This document shows positions 51,683 to 60,387 of a stretch of DNA of 64,000 nt, piece by piece; position 1 is the stretch's first letter, and each line of letters starts with the position of its first letter. The position numbers and the translations under genes were made by a program. Below the pieces are notes generated by a model. The model made no database searches. It saw only the letters and a list, made by a program, of their open reading frames with translations, and was not told the origin of the DNA. Source of the stretch: Streptomyces sp. Y2F8-2 (GTDB lineage Bacteria > Actinomycetota > Actinomycetes > Streptomycetales > Streptomycetaceae); the NCBI RefSeq assembly GCF_014905555.1, contig NZ_BNGS01000007.1:372001-436000 (forward strand), written 5' to 3'.

Positions 51683-52630
51683 TCATGACGTTCCCCCTGT
51701 CACGACGTACCGGAAGGCGGACCGGGGCAGACCCAGGTGCTCCCTGAGGGTGCTGCCCGGATAGAAGGTGCGGAACAAGCCGCGGTGCTGGAGCAGCGCG
51801 ACCGTGCCGTTGACGAGCCGCTCCAGGTCACGGCGCGGCTCGGCGGGCCTGAGATGGAAGCCGTCGACGGCACCGGCCGTGTGCCAGTGGGCGATCAGCT
51901 CGGCCAGGTCGACGGGGCCGCCGCGGTAGAAGGGGCCGTGCGCGGTCTGCCGGGGGCCGCCCCCGCCTCCCCCGAGTTCTCGGCTTGGTTCGAACACGGG
52001 GGACCCCCATCCGCGTTCGGCCGCGTGTTCGCCGTCGCCGAGGTCGACGACGAGGCTCGCCAGGAGGCGCAGGGCGTCCGGTTCGCGGCCGGACTCGCGT
52101 GCCGCGACCCGCAGTTCGTCGCGTACGGCGGCGGCCTGCGCGGGGCTCGTGACGCGGGCGAGTGCCACGTCGGCGTGGCGGGCGGCGATCGTACGGGTGC
52201 CCGCGTCGGTGGCGTCGACGACGCGGACCGGGTGGCCCTGCGGCGACCCGGGGCCCTCCCACCCCTCCGAGAGCCGGGTCTCTCCCTCGGCCGCCGGCAG
52301 GTCGAGGTACCAGCCCGCCCGGCCGCCGCTGACCCGGTCGAGGGTCTCAAGGGCCGCCCGGACACGGGACGGCTCCGCGGACGTGCCGGGCACCAGGCCG
52401 ATACGGCGGGTTGCGGGCGCGGCGTGGTGCAGCACGGCGAGCGCATCGGGGCCCGGAGCCCCGGAACCGTGGGGGCCGGGCCGGACGGAGTGGTCGCCGA
52501 GCGTGACGAAGTCGAGCGCGCCGCGCTCCGCGAGCCGTACCGCCTCGACATGGCGGTCGACATCACGGGCCTCCCGCTGGTCGACGGCGGCGGCCAGGTG
52601 CAACAGCCCCCGGCCGTGCGATGAGGTCAT
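51683..52630 (-). CDS. Luciferase-like flavin monooxygenase (LLM), shortened, with repeat-derived insert
   Basis: 315 residues versus about 350-450 for many LLM enzymes. LERVDFVTLGDHSV-like N-terminus, TRRIGLVPGTSAEPSRVRAALETLDRVSGGRAGW and the C-terminal AVDGFHLRPAEPRRDLERLVNGTVALLQHRG are LLM features. A Gly-rich stretch (about 205-225) is encoded by a palindromic repeat (51969-52002). It probably oxidises an S-, N- or other small compound with FMNH2 and O2. It is the last gene of the operon with a FAD protein and ABC permease. A sulphur-scavenging role is likely by analogy to the Bacillus ytm-type clusters. Confidence 0.83.
   Translation of the reverse strand: MTSSHGRGLLHLAAAVDQREARDVDRHVEAVRLAERGALDFVTLGDHSVRPGPHGSGAPGPDALAVLHHAAPATRRIGLVPGTSAEPSRVRAALETLDRVSGGRAGWYLDLPAAEGETRLSEGWEGPGSPQGHPVRVVDATDAGTRTIAARHADVALARVTSPAQAAAVRDELRVAARESGREPDALRLLASLVVDLGDGEHAAERGWGSPVFEPSRELGGGGGGPRQTAHGPFYRGGPVDLAELIAHWHTAGAVDGFHLRPAEPRRDLERLVNGTVALLQHRGLFRTFYPGSTLREHLGLPRSAFRYVVTGGTS
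51969..52002. repeat. Palindromic element inside the LLM monooxygenase gene
   Basis: CCCCCGAGTTC (51969-51979) and GAACACGGGGG (51992-52002) form an 11-bp stem with one mismatch, followed by GACCCCCAT. It closely resembles a dispersed Streptomyces repeat (CCCCCGAGTTCTCG...GGGGACCCCCAT) as I recall it. It is read through in frame. Confidence 0.6.
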
Positions 52631-52663
52631 CTCGAGTGAAACCCTTCTGTGGCTGATGGGGCG

Positions 52664-54421
52664 TCACGGCGCCGTGGACGGGCCGCGCAGGACGGTGAGA
52701 GCCGCCCGTGCCGCCGCGTCGTTCTGCCGGAACGCGGGCCCGCCCGTGCGGGGCCGGGTGAACGCGCCGGAACCCCGGGCGTCGGTGTGCGGGCCGAGCG
52801 CGAAGCGCCGGGGATGCGGGCGGCCGGAGCGGTCCAGGACGCGCCCGTCGGCGGGGTCCACGGCGAGCAGTCCCTCGGCGGTGGCGGCCGCGCCGTCCGC
52901 GTGCAGCTCCCGCAGCAGCCGGTCGCGGGTGCGCTCGACCGTGGGGTGCGGCAGCCGCGCCTCGACCAGCGCGCGGGCCTCGACGAACGCGCCGGGCACG
53001 GTGCCGCTCGACGCCCGGAAGACGCCGTCCTCGGCGGTGACGGTCATGTCCGCGCCGAGGAACTTCAGCACGCCCGCGCGTGACAAAGCGAGCATCTGCC
53101 GCAGTCGTGGCCCGGGCGGACCGGAGGCCAGGTAGCTGAAGAAGCCGTGCCACCAGGGTCCGATGTCGCCGAGCCGCACCAGCTGCCCGTAGACGGAGAG
53201 CAGCCCGAGGAAGACCGCCAGGTCCGGACTGCGGGCGGGGTCGTGGCGCCGGGCCAGGTCGGCCTCGATGTAGCGGCGCAGACCGTCCTGGAGGCCGTCG
53301 AAGGAGGCGTGGCGCACCCCGTCCAGCGGACGGTCGAGGGCGCGCAGGTCGAGGCGGTCGGCGGGGTCGGGGACGGCGGCGGACACCAGCGCGGGCAGCG
53401 AGGCCGCGTCCGCCACGGCGTACTTCTCCTCGAAGTCCCTCCAGGCGACCGTGGTGCGCTCGGGGTGGGCGGTGAACAGCCGGTGGTAGTGGGCGAAGCC
53501 CAGTTCCTTCTCGACCGACGGCCACACGTCGCGCCGGAAGTCGAAGCCCTCGGGGCGCGCGAGCAGCGCGTCGACCTCGGCGGGCCCGAAGAACCGGGGC
53601 AGCGGCGGCCTCTCCCCCGTCCAGTCATATCCGATCTTGGAGTGGTAGGGCACGCCGCGCCGCGAGCCGACGTACAGGACCGGTTCGCGTCCCGAAGGCA
53701 CGTACGCGTCCCCCGCGTACCGTCCGCCGCGTCCCTCGGTGAGCAGCACCATGAGGTCGACGAAGGCGAGCCCGAAGCCGCGGACGAGGACCGGCTCGCC
53801 CGCCTTCAACGGTGACAGGTCGCTGTCGGCCGTGAAGTCGGGTGGCAGATGGACGAGGCCGTGCGTGCGGGCGTACGACGCAAAAGCGCGCTGTTCGTCG
53901 TCGAGTTCGGCGTCGAGGTGGCCGAGCGTGAGAACCACGAGGTCGGCGGTCAGCGGCTCGGCCCGTCCCTCCAGCCAGACCCGCTGCCGGCCCTCGCGCG
54001 GGCCGTCGACCCGGACGGCGAGGCGGGGGTGGTGGTGGACGCGGATACCGGGCGGCAGGGCGGCGACCGTCTGCTCGTAGACCCAGCGCAGGTACGCACC
54101 CTGCCGCTGCCGGTCGGCGAACAGACGCCCGCCGACGCCCGCCCACTCGTGCAGGGTGGGGCCCTCGCGCACCGGGCCCGCCATGGTCACCGTCTCGTCG
54201 GTGAACATGGTGACGTCCTCGGCGTGCGAGTTCATCCACAGCAGCGGCGACTGCGCCTGGCGCCAGATGCGTCCGCCGCCGGGCGGATAAGGGTCCACCA
54301 GGTGCACGTCGAGCTCGGAACCGGCGTAGAGGGCGGGGGCGTTGGCGGCGATCCGCTCCAGGAAACCGGTTCCCCGCGGTCCGGCCCCCACGATCACCAG
54401 CGAAGGTCGCTCACCGCTCAT
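52664..54421 (-). CDS. FAD/NAD(P)-binding protein (FAD_NAD_bind type)
   Basis: 585 residues. Dinucleotide fold VIVGAGPRGTGFLERI (about 9-24) and DPYPPGGGRIW; later TLGHLDAEL and VLVRGFGLAFVDLMV (second nucleotide-binding motif, about 225-240). The family is large actinobacterial FAD/NAD(P)-binding proteins without assigned reactions. ATG 54421 overlaps the permease stop (ATGA), and the monooxygenase follows by 33 bp, so it may supply electrons to or act with it. Confidence 0.85.
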   Translation of the reverse strand: MSGERPSLVIVGAGPRGTGFLERIAANAPALYAGSELDVHLVDPYPPGGGRIWRQAQSPLLWMNSHAEDVTMFTDETVTMAGPVREGPTLHEWAGVGGRLFADRQRQGAYLRWVYEQTVAALPPGIRVHHHPRLAVRVDGPREGRQRVWLEGRAEPLTADLVVLTLGHLDAELDDEQRAFASYARTHGLVHLPPDFTADSDLSPLKAGEPVLVRGFGLAFVDLMVLLTEGRGGRYAGDAYVPSGREPVLYVGSRRGVPYHSKIGYDWTGERPPLPRFFGPAEVDALLARPEGFDFRRDVWPSVEKELGFAHYHRLFTAHPERTTVAWRDFEEKYAVADAASLPALVSAAVPDPADRLDLRALDRPLDGVRHASFDGLQDGLRRYIEADLARRHDPARSPDLAVFLGLLSVYGQLVRLGDIGPWWHGFFSYLASGPPGPRLRQMLALSRAGVLKFLGADMTVTAEDGVFRASSGTVPGAFVEARALVEARLPHPTVERTRDRLLRELHADGAAATAEGLLAVDPADGRVLDRSGRPHPRRFALGPHTDARGSGAFTRPRTGGPAFRQNDAAARAALTVLRGPSTAP

Positions 54422-55266
54422 CGTGTGCGCTCCGCACCGCGCGCGTAGTGCTTCTCCACGTAGTACTGGCCCACGCTGAGCACCGAGGTGACGATGACGT
54501 ACCAGAGCGTGGCCACCATCAGCAGCGGGATGACCTGGTAGGTGCGGTGGTAGATGAGCTGCGCCGAGTAGAGCAGGTCCTGGACGGCGATGACGCTGAC
54601 GATGGACGTGCCCTTGAGGGTGCCGATCAGCATGTTCGCGGCCGGCGGCACGATGGACCGCATCGCCTGCGGGAGCACGATCCGCCACCAGCGCTGCCAC
54701 CGGCTCAGGCCGAGCGCCTGGGCGGCCTCGATCTGGCCCCGGTCGACGGAGAGGATGCCGCCGCGCACCACCTCGGCGGCGTACGCGGCCTCGTGCAGCG
54801 TCAGGCCGACGACGGCGACGGTGACCGGGCCGAACAGGTTCACGGTCTTCACGCCGAGGATGTGCGGGTACAGGGCGCCGATGTTGAACCAGAACAGCAG
54901 CTGCACCAGGATCGGCACCGAGCGGAACAGCCAGACGTAGCCCCAACTGACGCTCTTCAGCACCGGGTTGGCGGACAGCCGGGCCGCGGCGAGCAGGGTG
55001 CCCAGGGCGAAGCCGAGCCCCATGACGACCGCGGTCAGCCAGAGGGTCAGCCAGAGGCCGCGCAGGACGGCGGTGGAGGTGAAGTAGGCGCCGACGACGT
55101 CCCACTGGAACGCCTCGTTGCGCACGATGGAGGAGAGGGCGAAAACGAGCAGGACCAGGACCACGAGGGCCGCGGCCCACTGACCGAGGTGGCGCCGGGG
55201 GACGAGACGCGGAGGTGCGGCTTCTTCGGCAGCTGCGGCCGGTTTGGCGAGGGTCTCGGAGGACAT
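54418..55266 (-). CDS. Polar amino acid-type ABC transporter permease
   Basis: 282 residues. About 5-6 TM helices, HisM/ArtM family, with the EAA-loop GQIEAAQALGLSRWQRWWRIVLPQAMRSIVPP (about 185-215) and FRSVPILVQLLFWFN. ATG 55266 has GGAG upstream. It pairs with the divergent solute-binding lipoprotein (55685). No ATP-binding gene is in this locus, so a shared ATPase from elsewhere must be used. Confidence 0.92.
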   Translation of the reverse strand: MSSETLAKPAAAAEEAAPPRLVPRRHLGQWAAALVVLVLLVFALSSIVRNEAFQWDVVGAYFTSTAVLRGLWLTLWLTAVVMGLGFALGTLLAAARLSANPVLKSVSWGYVWLFRSVPILVQLLFWFNIGALYPHILGVKTVNLFGPVTVAVVGLTLHEAAYAAEVVRGGILSVDRGQIEAAQALGLSRWQRWWRIVLPQAMRSIVPPAANMLIGTLKGTSIVSVIAVQDLLYSAQLIYHRTYQVIPLLMVATLWYVIVTSVLSVGQYYVEKHYARGAERTR

Positions 55267-55684
55267 GCGAAGGCTCCGTGATACGTCGAGTCGAACACGG
55301 GTGGGTGCCTTCACACAGGCGCTGTACGGCCGAGCCCCTCAGCAGGGCCGTGCCCTGAGCGTACGTGGCCGTTTCCCCGCACTGTCAAGGCCGTCCGCAC
55401 TGTGAGCCATGCGTCTCAGGTCGGTTGACGGGGAAACGGATGTTTGTTCCACTTGACGCATGCGCCCACAGCAGCGGCTGGTCACCCGCTCCCACATCGA
55501 CTTCGGTCGTGTGTGGTCCTGTTCCTGTTGAGCTGACGCCCTGCACGCCCTGACGCCCTGTACGCCCTGATCCGCAGGGCTTCTTTCGCGTTCGCCCACG
55601 CGCTTTCCACGCCTTCACACGCGCCTTCCCTCCTTCGCGTTCCCTCGCGCGCTGTCACTTCCGCTCCCAGGAGACCGCTGACCC
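55267..55684. other. Divergent promoter region of the transport operon
   Basis: 418 bp between permease and solute-binding genes. It holds a 17-bp tandem duplication (55533-55566) and a C/T-rich stretch before the lipoprotein ribosome site AGGAG (55669-55673). Half-sites GTCAAGG (about 55384) and CTTGACG (about 55453) face each other 70 bp apart. No riboswitch fold was recognised. Confidence 0.4.
55533..55566 (+). repeat. 17-bp tandem repeat
   Basis: CTGACGCCCTGCACGCC (55533-55549) and CTGACGCCCTGTACGCC (55550-55566), differing in one base, followed by a third partial CTGA. It lies in the 5' leader of the solute-binding gene. Confidence 0.8.
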
Positions 55685-56641
55685 ATGCGTACGTCGACAC
55701 GTACAAACAAGAGGCTTTTCACGCCCTTTGCCCTTGCTGTCTCGGCAGCTCTGTCGCTCACCGCGTGCGGTTCCGGCGACGGGTCGGGCTCGGGCGGTAC
55801 CGATGCCCGGGCCGCGGCCGAGACCGGGAAGATCCCGGCCACGGACGTCGTGTCGGCCGTCAAGGCGTACGAGCCCGCCGCCAGGCTGCTGCCGGCGGGC
55901 GTGCACGACCTCACCGTCGGGGTCGCCGTCTCCGGCCAGTTGCCGGGCACCAGTTATCTGGACGACGGCAAGACACTCGTCGGGCAGGACATCGACTTCT
56001 CCGACGCCGTCGCCAAGACGCTCGGGATCAGACTGAAGCTCGAACCGGCTAGCTTCGAGGCGATCCTGCCGGCGCTCGGCAGCGGCAAGTACGACTTCGG
56101 TGCGAGCAACTTCGGTGTCACCGACGAGCGGCGCAAGACGATCGACTTCGTCACGTACATCAACGACGGCCAGGGCTTCGCCGCCCGCAAGGACAGCGGC
56201 CTCACGAAGATCACCGAGCTGAAGCAGCTGTGCGGGCTGAACGTGGCGACCGGCGCGGGCACGACCTTCGAGGCGACCCTGGAGAAGAACAAGCACGTCT
56301 GCACGGACGCGGGCAAGAAGGCGTACGGCGTGCAGACGTACAGCGAGTCGGGTGCACTGTGGTCGTCCCTTCAGCAGGGCCGCAGCGATGTGGTGATGTC
56401 GACGATCAACGGCCTGCGGTACGCGGTCGCTCAGCAGCCGGGGCTGAAGTTCCTGAACGAGTACCACCGCCTCGACGTCGGCTTCGCCTTCAAGAAGGGC
56501 ACGAAGCTGGCAGCGGCGTTCCAGGCCGCGGTGAACCATCTGATCGCCGACGGAACGTACGAGACGATCCTGAAGAAGTGGGGGACGACGGACTCGGCGA
56601 TCAGCACGTCGCGGATCTCACCTCCGGAGCTGAAGAACTGA
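55685..56641 (+). CDS. ABC transporter substrate-binding lipoprotein (SBP_bac_3)
   Basis: 318 residues. Lipobox LSLTAC (Cys about 28) then a Gly/Ser linker and the polar amino-acid-type SBP domain (VGVAVSGQLPGTSYLDDGKTLVGQDIDFSDAVAKTLG; YDFGASNFGVTDERRKTIDFVTYINDGQG). Anchored outside, it should deliver an amino acid or sulphur compound to the divergent permease. The last 41 bp overlap the 3' end of the convergent sensor gene. Confidence 0.92.
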   Translation: MRTSTRTNKRLFTPFALAVSAALSLTACGSGDGSGSGGTDARAAAETGKIPATDVVSAVKAYEPAARLLPAGVHDLTVGVAVSGQLPGTSYLDDGKTLVGQDIDFSDAVAKTLGIRLKLEPASFEAILPALGSGKYDFGASNFGVTDERRKTIDFVTYINDGQGFAARKDSGLTKITELKQLCGLNVATGAGTTFEATLEKNKHVCTDAGKKAYGVQTYSESGALWSSLQQGRSDVVMSTINGLRYAVAQQPGLKFLNEYHRLDVGFAFKKGTKLAAAFQAAVNHLIADGTYETILKKWGTTDSAISTSRISPPELKN

Positions 56642-57887
56642 CGGGTTCCACCCCCTCACCAAGGGGCGCGGGGCGCGGCAGCACCCGCTCGGTGGCGAGG
56701 TCGAAGGCGACGCGCTGCACACGGTCGAACGCCTCGGCGACGTGGAGCACCTCGGCCCCGGCCCGGCCGGGCACCGCGAGCGGTGCGGGCGGACCGGGGT
56801 GCTCGCCCCAAGTACCGCGCCGCCCGGCGGCGACGGCGCGCGGCAGCCGGGTGGCGGCCACCTCCAGTGCCTGCTGGGCCAGGACGGCGAGCGGGGTCGA
56901 GACGGATCGGACGCAGTCGAGGGCGAGGTGGCCGAGCGCGGCGACGGTGCCGAACGCGAACAGCACGAACAGCAGCAGATCGCGCTGGGCGGCGCTCTGG
57001 AGTGCGGCGGCGCGCTCCTCCACGTCCGTGCCGAGCGAGATCTGCACCGCGCGCAGTCCGTCGTCGGCGGCGGTCATGGACTCCCACCAGGCCATCGGGG
57101 GAATGGCGGCCGTGGCGAGGCGGCCGTTCGCGTGCACGGCGACGCTCTCGTAAGCGAGGGCGCGTTCGGACTCCGGCGTGCCGAGCGCGGAGTCGAGGCG
57201 CCGCCGCTGGGCCGCGGTGGCCGAGCGCGGAAAGCTCTCCAGGGCCGCGAGCCTGGCCGCGCGGAGTTGCAGGAAGCGGTTGTAGTCGTCGCCGCGGAAC
57301 CGTCCGGCGCGTACCGAGCCCAGGACGACGGCGCGCTCCTCGTCGGCGGACTCCTTGGCTTCGCCGAGGATGTCGAGCGCCCGGCAGGCGGCGCGGAGCC
57401 GGGCGTCGTACACGTTGTCGAGGCCGAGCTCGAGCCGGTCGAGGACGGTGATGCCGGTGCTGAAGGAGGCGAAGGTCTCCTGGAAGGCGCCGGTGCCGTC
57501 GTCGGCGTGCCGGCGGATCGCGGTGAGCCCGTCGAGCCGTCCCAGGGACGCGCGCACGGAGGCGGCGGCAGCATCGTCACGGCCCCGCAGCTCTCGTTCC
57601 AGCCGGGCGCGTGCGGTGTCGGTGGCTCTGCGCTGCGCGGGCAACTTCGCACCGAACTGCCGTACGCCGCCGACGTATCCGGTGGTCAGCCCGCGTTCCT
57701 TCTGCAGCTCGTGGACGAGCCCTTGAAGGGCGATCTCGAGCCTGGCGTGGTCGGCGGTGTCGGCCGCGACGCGATGTTCGGCGATCTGCTGGGCGGCGGC
57801 CGCGCCGAGCAGGGCGAGCAGGACGGCGAGGGCGAGGACGAGGAACCTCAGCAGCCTGGCGCGGGTGGTGGGGGGTGTGACGTCCAC
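56601..57887 (-). CDS. Nitrate/nitrite-sensor (NIT domain) protein lacking a kinase
   Basis: 428 residues. TM helix 1 about 10-32; extracytoplasmic NIT domain about 40-295 (VHELQKERGLTTGYVGG; YDARLRAACRALDILGEAKESADEERAVVLG); TM helix 2 about 303-325; HAMP-like segment about 325-400 ending AFDRVQRVAFDLATE. Related Streptomyces proteins continue into histidine kinase-like domains, and this one stops after HAMP with an unrelated Pro/Ser tail. Its tail overlaps the convergent lipoprotein gene by 41 bp and runs through a GGGGCGCGGGG repeat-like stretch. It may be a truncated kinase or a stand-alone sensor. Confidence 0.82.
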   Translation of the reverse strand: MDVTPPTTRARLLRFLVLALAVLLALLGAAAAQQIAEHRVAADTADHARLEIALQGLVHELQKERGLTTGYVGGVRQFGAKLPAQRRATDTARARLERELRGRDDAAAASVRASLGRLDGLTAIRRHADDGTGAFQETFASFSTGITVLDRLELGLDNVYDARLRAACRALDILGEAKESADEERAVVLGSVRAGRFRGDDYNRFLQLRAARLAALESFPRSATAAQRRRLDSALGTPESERALAYESVAVHANGRLATAAIPPMAWWESMTAADDGLRAVQISLGTDVEERAAALQSAAQRDLLLFVLFAFGTVAALGHLALDCVRSVSTPLAVLAQQALEVAATRLPRAVAAGRRGTWGEHPGPPAPLAVPGRAGAEVLHVAEAFDRVQRVAFDLATERVLPRPAPLGEGVEPVSSSAPEVRSATC

Positions 57888-58026
57888 TGATGAAGTGCCT
57901 TATATGGAGGACGAATGGTCGGAGGGGCAGAAAATCGTTCTGCCCCCGGCCAACGATCACCATGGCGCACCGGTCACCAGATCATGTGCTTGTTTTACGT
58001 GGGGGACATCTTTCCGGCAGGGGACG

Positions 58027-58379
58027 TCAGCAGTCGCAGCCACAGTCACAGTCACAGTCACAGTCACATCCGTCGCCTGCCCCAGTTCGCGGCCATCCGG
58101 CGCGCGGCGAACGCCACCGGCGCGCGCCAACGGTCCGTCCCCGTCGGCCATGTGGTCGCGCACCTTGGCGGAGGCGAGGACCAGCGACACGGCGGCCGCG
58201 ATCCGTGCCCCCTCGCCCCGCGCGACGGACGCGGTGCGCATCCCGCGATTGGGGGGCTGCCCTGCTCGTCAAGAGCTTGGGAAAGGGCAGGGACCGGCGG
58301 TGCGCCGCCACCCGGCGGCCCGCTCGGCCTGAGCCTGCGTCAGAACCTGGATCAGCAGGCCGTCGTAATTGGTGACGAC
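58027..58379 (-). pseudogene. Decayed fragment of a DUF5685-like gene
   Basis: The minus strand carries VVTNYDGLLIQVLTQAQ and RRTAGPCPF (58379-58281), then a 39-nt insert with TGA at 58271-58269. RTASVARGEGARIAAAVSL and LASAKVRDHMADGDGPLAR continue in the same frame (58241-58122). After a +1 shift near 58122 comes APVAFAARRMAANWG, and in the third frame GCDCDCDCDCGCDC to a stop at 58027. I recall this order in DUF5685-type Streptomyces proteins, which are several hundred residues long. Here the N- and C-terminal parts are missing. The hexamer repeat 58041-58064 lies at the break. Family name is from memory. Confidence 0.55.
58041..58064 (+). repeat. CACAGT hexamer microsatellite
   Basis: Four exact CACAGT units followed by CACATC and preceded by degenerate CAGCC units. 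On the minus strand it encodes alternating Cys-Asp in one frame or Thr-Val in another. It sits in the decayed gene and may be a site of slippage. Confidence 0.9.
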
Positions 58380-58693
58380 AGGGCCGGGCCATTCCGAACC
58401 CGACACTCCCCCGTGGCTCGTACGATGTCGAGCTGCGGCAGATTGTCCGCCCACTCGTTCACCCGTACGCACCCACCGTCACCCGGACGCCGCGACACAT
58501 CGTATTTCACTCATAGTCAGCAGGTGTCTGAGCCCGAACTCTTGGGGCACACGGCCTCTCGACGGATCCGCTGTGCACCAGTACCGTCACGAAACCCCCG
58601 CGCGGCGTCTATCCCCTTGGCGCCACATCCGCATCATGGACGACCATGGGGTTGCGGAAGGCATGAAAAAGACCGCTGTGAGAGGAGGCGTCC

Positions 58694-59131
58694 ATGGGAT
58701 CGGTGCGCAAGGCGAGTGCCTGGCTCGGCCTCGTCGACGACAACGATGACGAGCGTTACTACGACGACGACTACGCCGAGGACCAGGAGCACGGCGACGC
58801 CTGGGTGACCGACCCGCGCGTCAAGGTCGCCTCCGACACGGCGGAGGAGAAGGGCCGCCGGATCGGCACGGTCACCCCGGACAGCTTCCGGGACGCCCGG
58901 GCCATCGGCGAGCTGTTCCGGGACGGGGTCCCGGTCATCATGAACCTCACCAACATGGAGCCCGGCGACGCCAAGCGCGTGGTCGACTTCGCGGCCGGGC
59001 TGATCTTCGGCCTGCGCGGCTCGATCGACCGTGTCTCCAGCCGGGTCTTCCTGCTGACCCCGGCGAACACGGAGATCGTCAGCGGCGACACCGCGAGCCG
59101 GCAGGGCGACGGCTTCTTCAACCAGAGCTGA
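58694..59131 (+). CDS. sepF: SepF-family cell-division protein (paralogue)
   Basis: 145 residues. An N-terminal amphipathic membrane-targeting helix (MGSVRKASAWLGLV) precedes an acidic linker. The SepF core (about 50-135) includes the motif NLTNMEPGDAKRVVDFAAGLIFGLRGSIDRVSSRVFLLTP. It tethers FtsZ to the membrane. AGGAGG upstream fixes ATG 58694. S. coelicolor has three sepF-like genes; from memory SCO1749 is the one in this chromosomal region, not the sepF beside ftsZ. A hairpin terminator follows. Confidence 0.9.
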   Translation: MGSVRKASAWLGLVDDNDDERYYDDDYAEDQEHGDAWVTDPRVKVASDTAEEKGRRIGTVTPDSFRDARAIGELFRDGVPVIMNLTNMEPGDAKRVVDFAAGLIFGLRGSIDRVSSRVFLLTPANTEIVSGDTASRQGDGFFNQS

Positions 59132-59156
59132 GGCAGGGCCGCTCACCGGCCCTGCC
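59132..59156. terminator. Bidirectional terminator between sepF and acyl-CoA dehydrogenase
   Basis: GGCAGGGCCG (59132-59141) and CGGCCCTGCC (59147-59156) form a perfect 10-bp stem with the loop CTCAC, starting at the base after the sepF stop. Confidence 0.85.
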
Positions 59157-59173
59157 CGCTCCCGGGTTCCGGG

Positions 59174-60364
59174 TCAGCGGAAGGCGTCGAGTCCGGTGAG
59201 CGCCTTGCCCAGCACGAGCTGGTGCATTTCGACGGTGCCCTCGTAGGTGAGCACCGACTCCAGGTTGGTGGCGTGCCGCATCACGGGGTACTCGAGGGAG
59301 ATCCCGTTGGCGCCGAGGATCGTGCGCGCGGTGCGGCAGATCTCGATGGCCTCGCGGACGTTGTTGAGCTTGCCGAAGCTGACCTGTTCGGGCCGCAGCC
59401 GTCCCGCGTCCATGCGCCGCCCCAGATGGTGGGCGAGCAGAATCCCCTTGTGCAGTTCGACCGCCATGTCGGCGAGTTTGGCCTGGGTGAGCTGGAATCC
59501 CCCGATGGGCCTGCCGAACTGCTCCCTGCTCTTCGCGTACTCCACGGCGGCCTCGAAGCACGACCGGGCGGCCCCCATGGCACCCCACACGATCCCGTAG
59601 CGGGCGTGGGAGAGACAGCTGAGCGGTCCCTTGAGTCCTGCGACACCGGGGAGTACGGCGTCGGCGGGCAGCCGTACGTCGTCCAGGACCAGCTCGCTGG
59701 TGACGGAGGCGCGCAGGGACCACTTGTGCTTGATCTCCGGGGCGGAGAAGCCCGGGCTGTCGGTGGGGACGACGAACCCGCGGATGCCGTCGTCGGTGCG
59801 CGCCCAGACGACGGCGACCCCGGCGACGGAGCCGTTGGTGATCCACATCTTGCGGCCGCTCAGGACCCAGTCGGAGCCGTCGCGCTTGGCGTACGTCCGC
59901 ATCGAGGCCGGGTCGGAGCCATGGTCGGGTTCGGTGAGCCCGAAGCAGCCGATGACCTCACCGGCGGCCATGCGCGGCAGCCACTGCTGCTTCTGCTCCT
60001 CGCTGCCGTAGCGGTGGATGGCGTACATGGCGAGGGAGCCCTGCACGGAGACCAGGGACCGGATGCCGGAGTCCGCGGCCTCGAGTTCCAGGCAGGCGAG
60101 CCCGTACTGCACGGCGCTGGCGCCCGCGCAGCCGTAGCCGCTGAGCGACATGCCGAGGGCGCCGATGCCGCCCAGCTCACGGGCGAGCTCGCGGATGCCG
60201 GGCAGCTCGCCCTGCTCGTACCACTCGGCGACGTGGGGCAGCACGCGGTCCGCCGCCCAGCTCCGTACGGTGTCGCGGATGGCGCGGTCCTCGGCGTCCA
60301 GCAGGTCGTCGATCCCCAGCGGGTCGGCCGGGTCGAAGGGCGGCAACGTCGAGGACGCGGTCAT
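59174..60364 (-). CDS. Acyl-CoA dehydrogenase, glutaryl-CoA dehydrogenase-like
   Basis: 396 residues. ACAD motifs: CFGLTEPDHGSDPASMRT (FAD binding), WSLRASVTSELVLDDVRLPADAVLPG, YAKSREQFGRPIGGFQLTQAKLADM, and the catalytic-Glu motif LTYEGTVEMHQLVLGKALTG at the C-terminus, which is the glutaryl-CoA dehydrogenase pattern. It oxidises and perhaps decarboxylates an acyl-CoA in lysine/tryptophan or related catabolism, using ETF. Single gene between terminators; AAACTA-N7-TAG lies just upstream. Confidence 0.93.
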   Translation of the reverse strand: MTASSTLPPFDPADPLGIDDLLDAEDRAIRDTVRSWAADRVLPHVAEWYEQGELPGIRELARELGGIGALGMSLSGYGCAGASAVQYGLACLELEAADSGIRSLVSVQGSLAMYAIHRYGSEEQKQQWLPRMAAGEVIGCFGLTEPDHGSDPASMRTYAKRDGSDWVLSGRKMWITNGSVAGVAVVWARTDDGIRGFVVPTDSPGFSAPEIKHKWSLRASVTSELVLDDVRLPADAVLPGVAGLKGPLSCLSHARYGIVWGAMGAARSCFEAAVEYAKSREQFGRPIGGFQLTQAKLADMAVELHKGILLAHHLGRRMDAGRLRPEQVSFGKLNNVREAIEICRTARTILGANGISLEYPVMRHATNLESVLTYEGTVEMHQLVLGKALTGLDAFR

Positions 60365-60387
60365 ACGGGCAGCCTCCGTGACACTGA

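Larger units (their letters stand above)
57888..58693. other. Gene-poor interval containing the DUF5685-like remnant
   Basis: 806 bp between the sensor gene and sepF. Apart from the remnant (58027-58379) and the CACAGT repeat, I see only an ORF at 57915-58808 whose composition is not coding-like. GGAGGACGA before its ATG is probably chance. Confidence 0.6.

Noticed and set aside
57915..58808. Plus-strand ORF with GGAGGACGA before its ATG
   Set aside because: Reads through the hexamer repeat and into sepF out of frame; low GC3 bias and no family resemblance.
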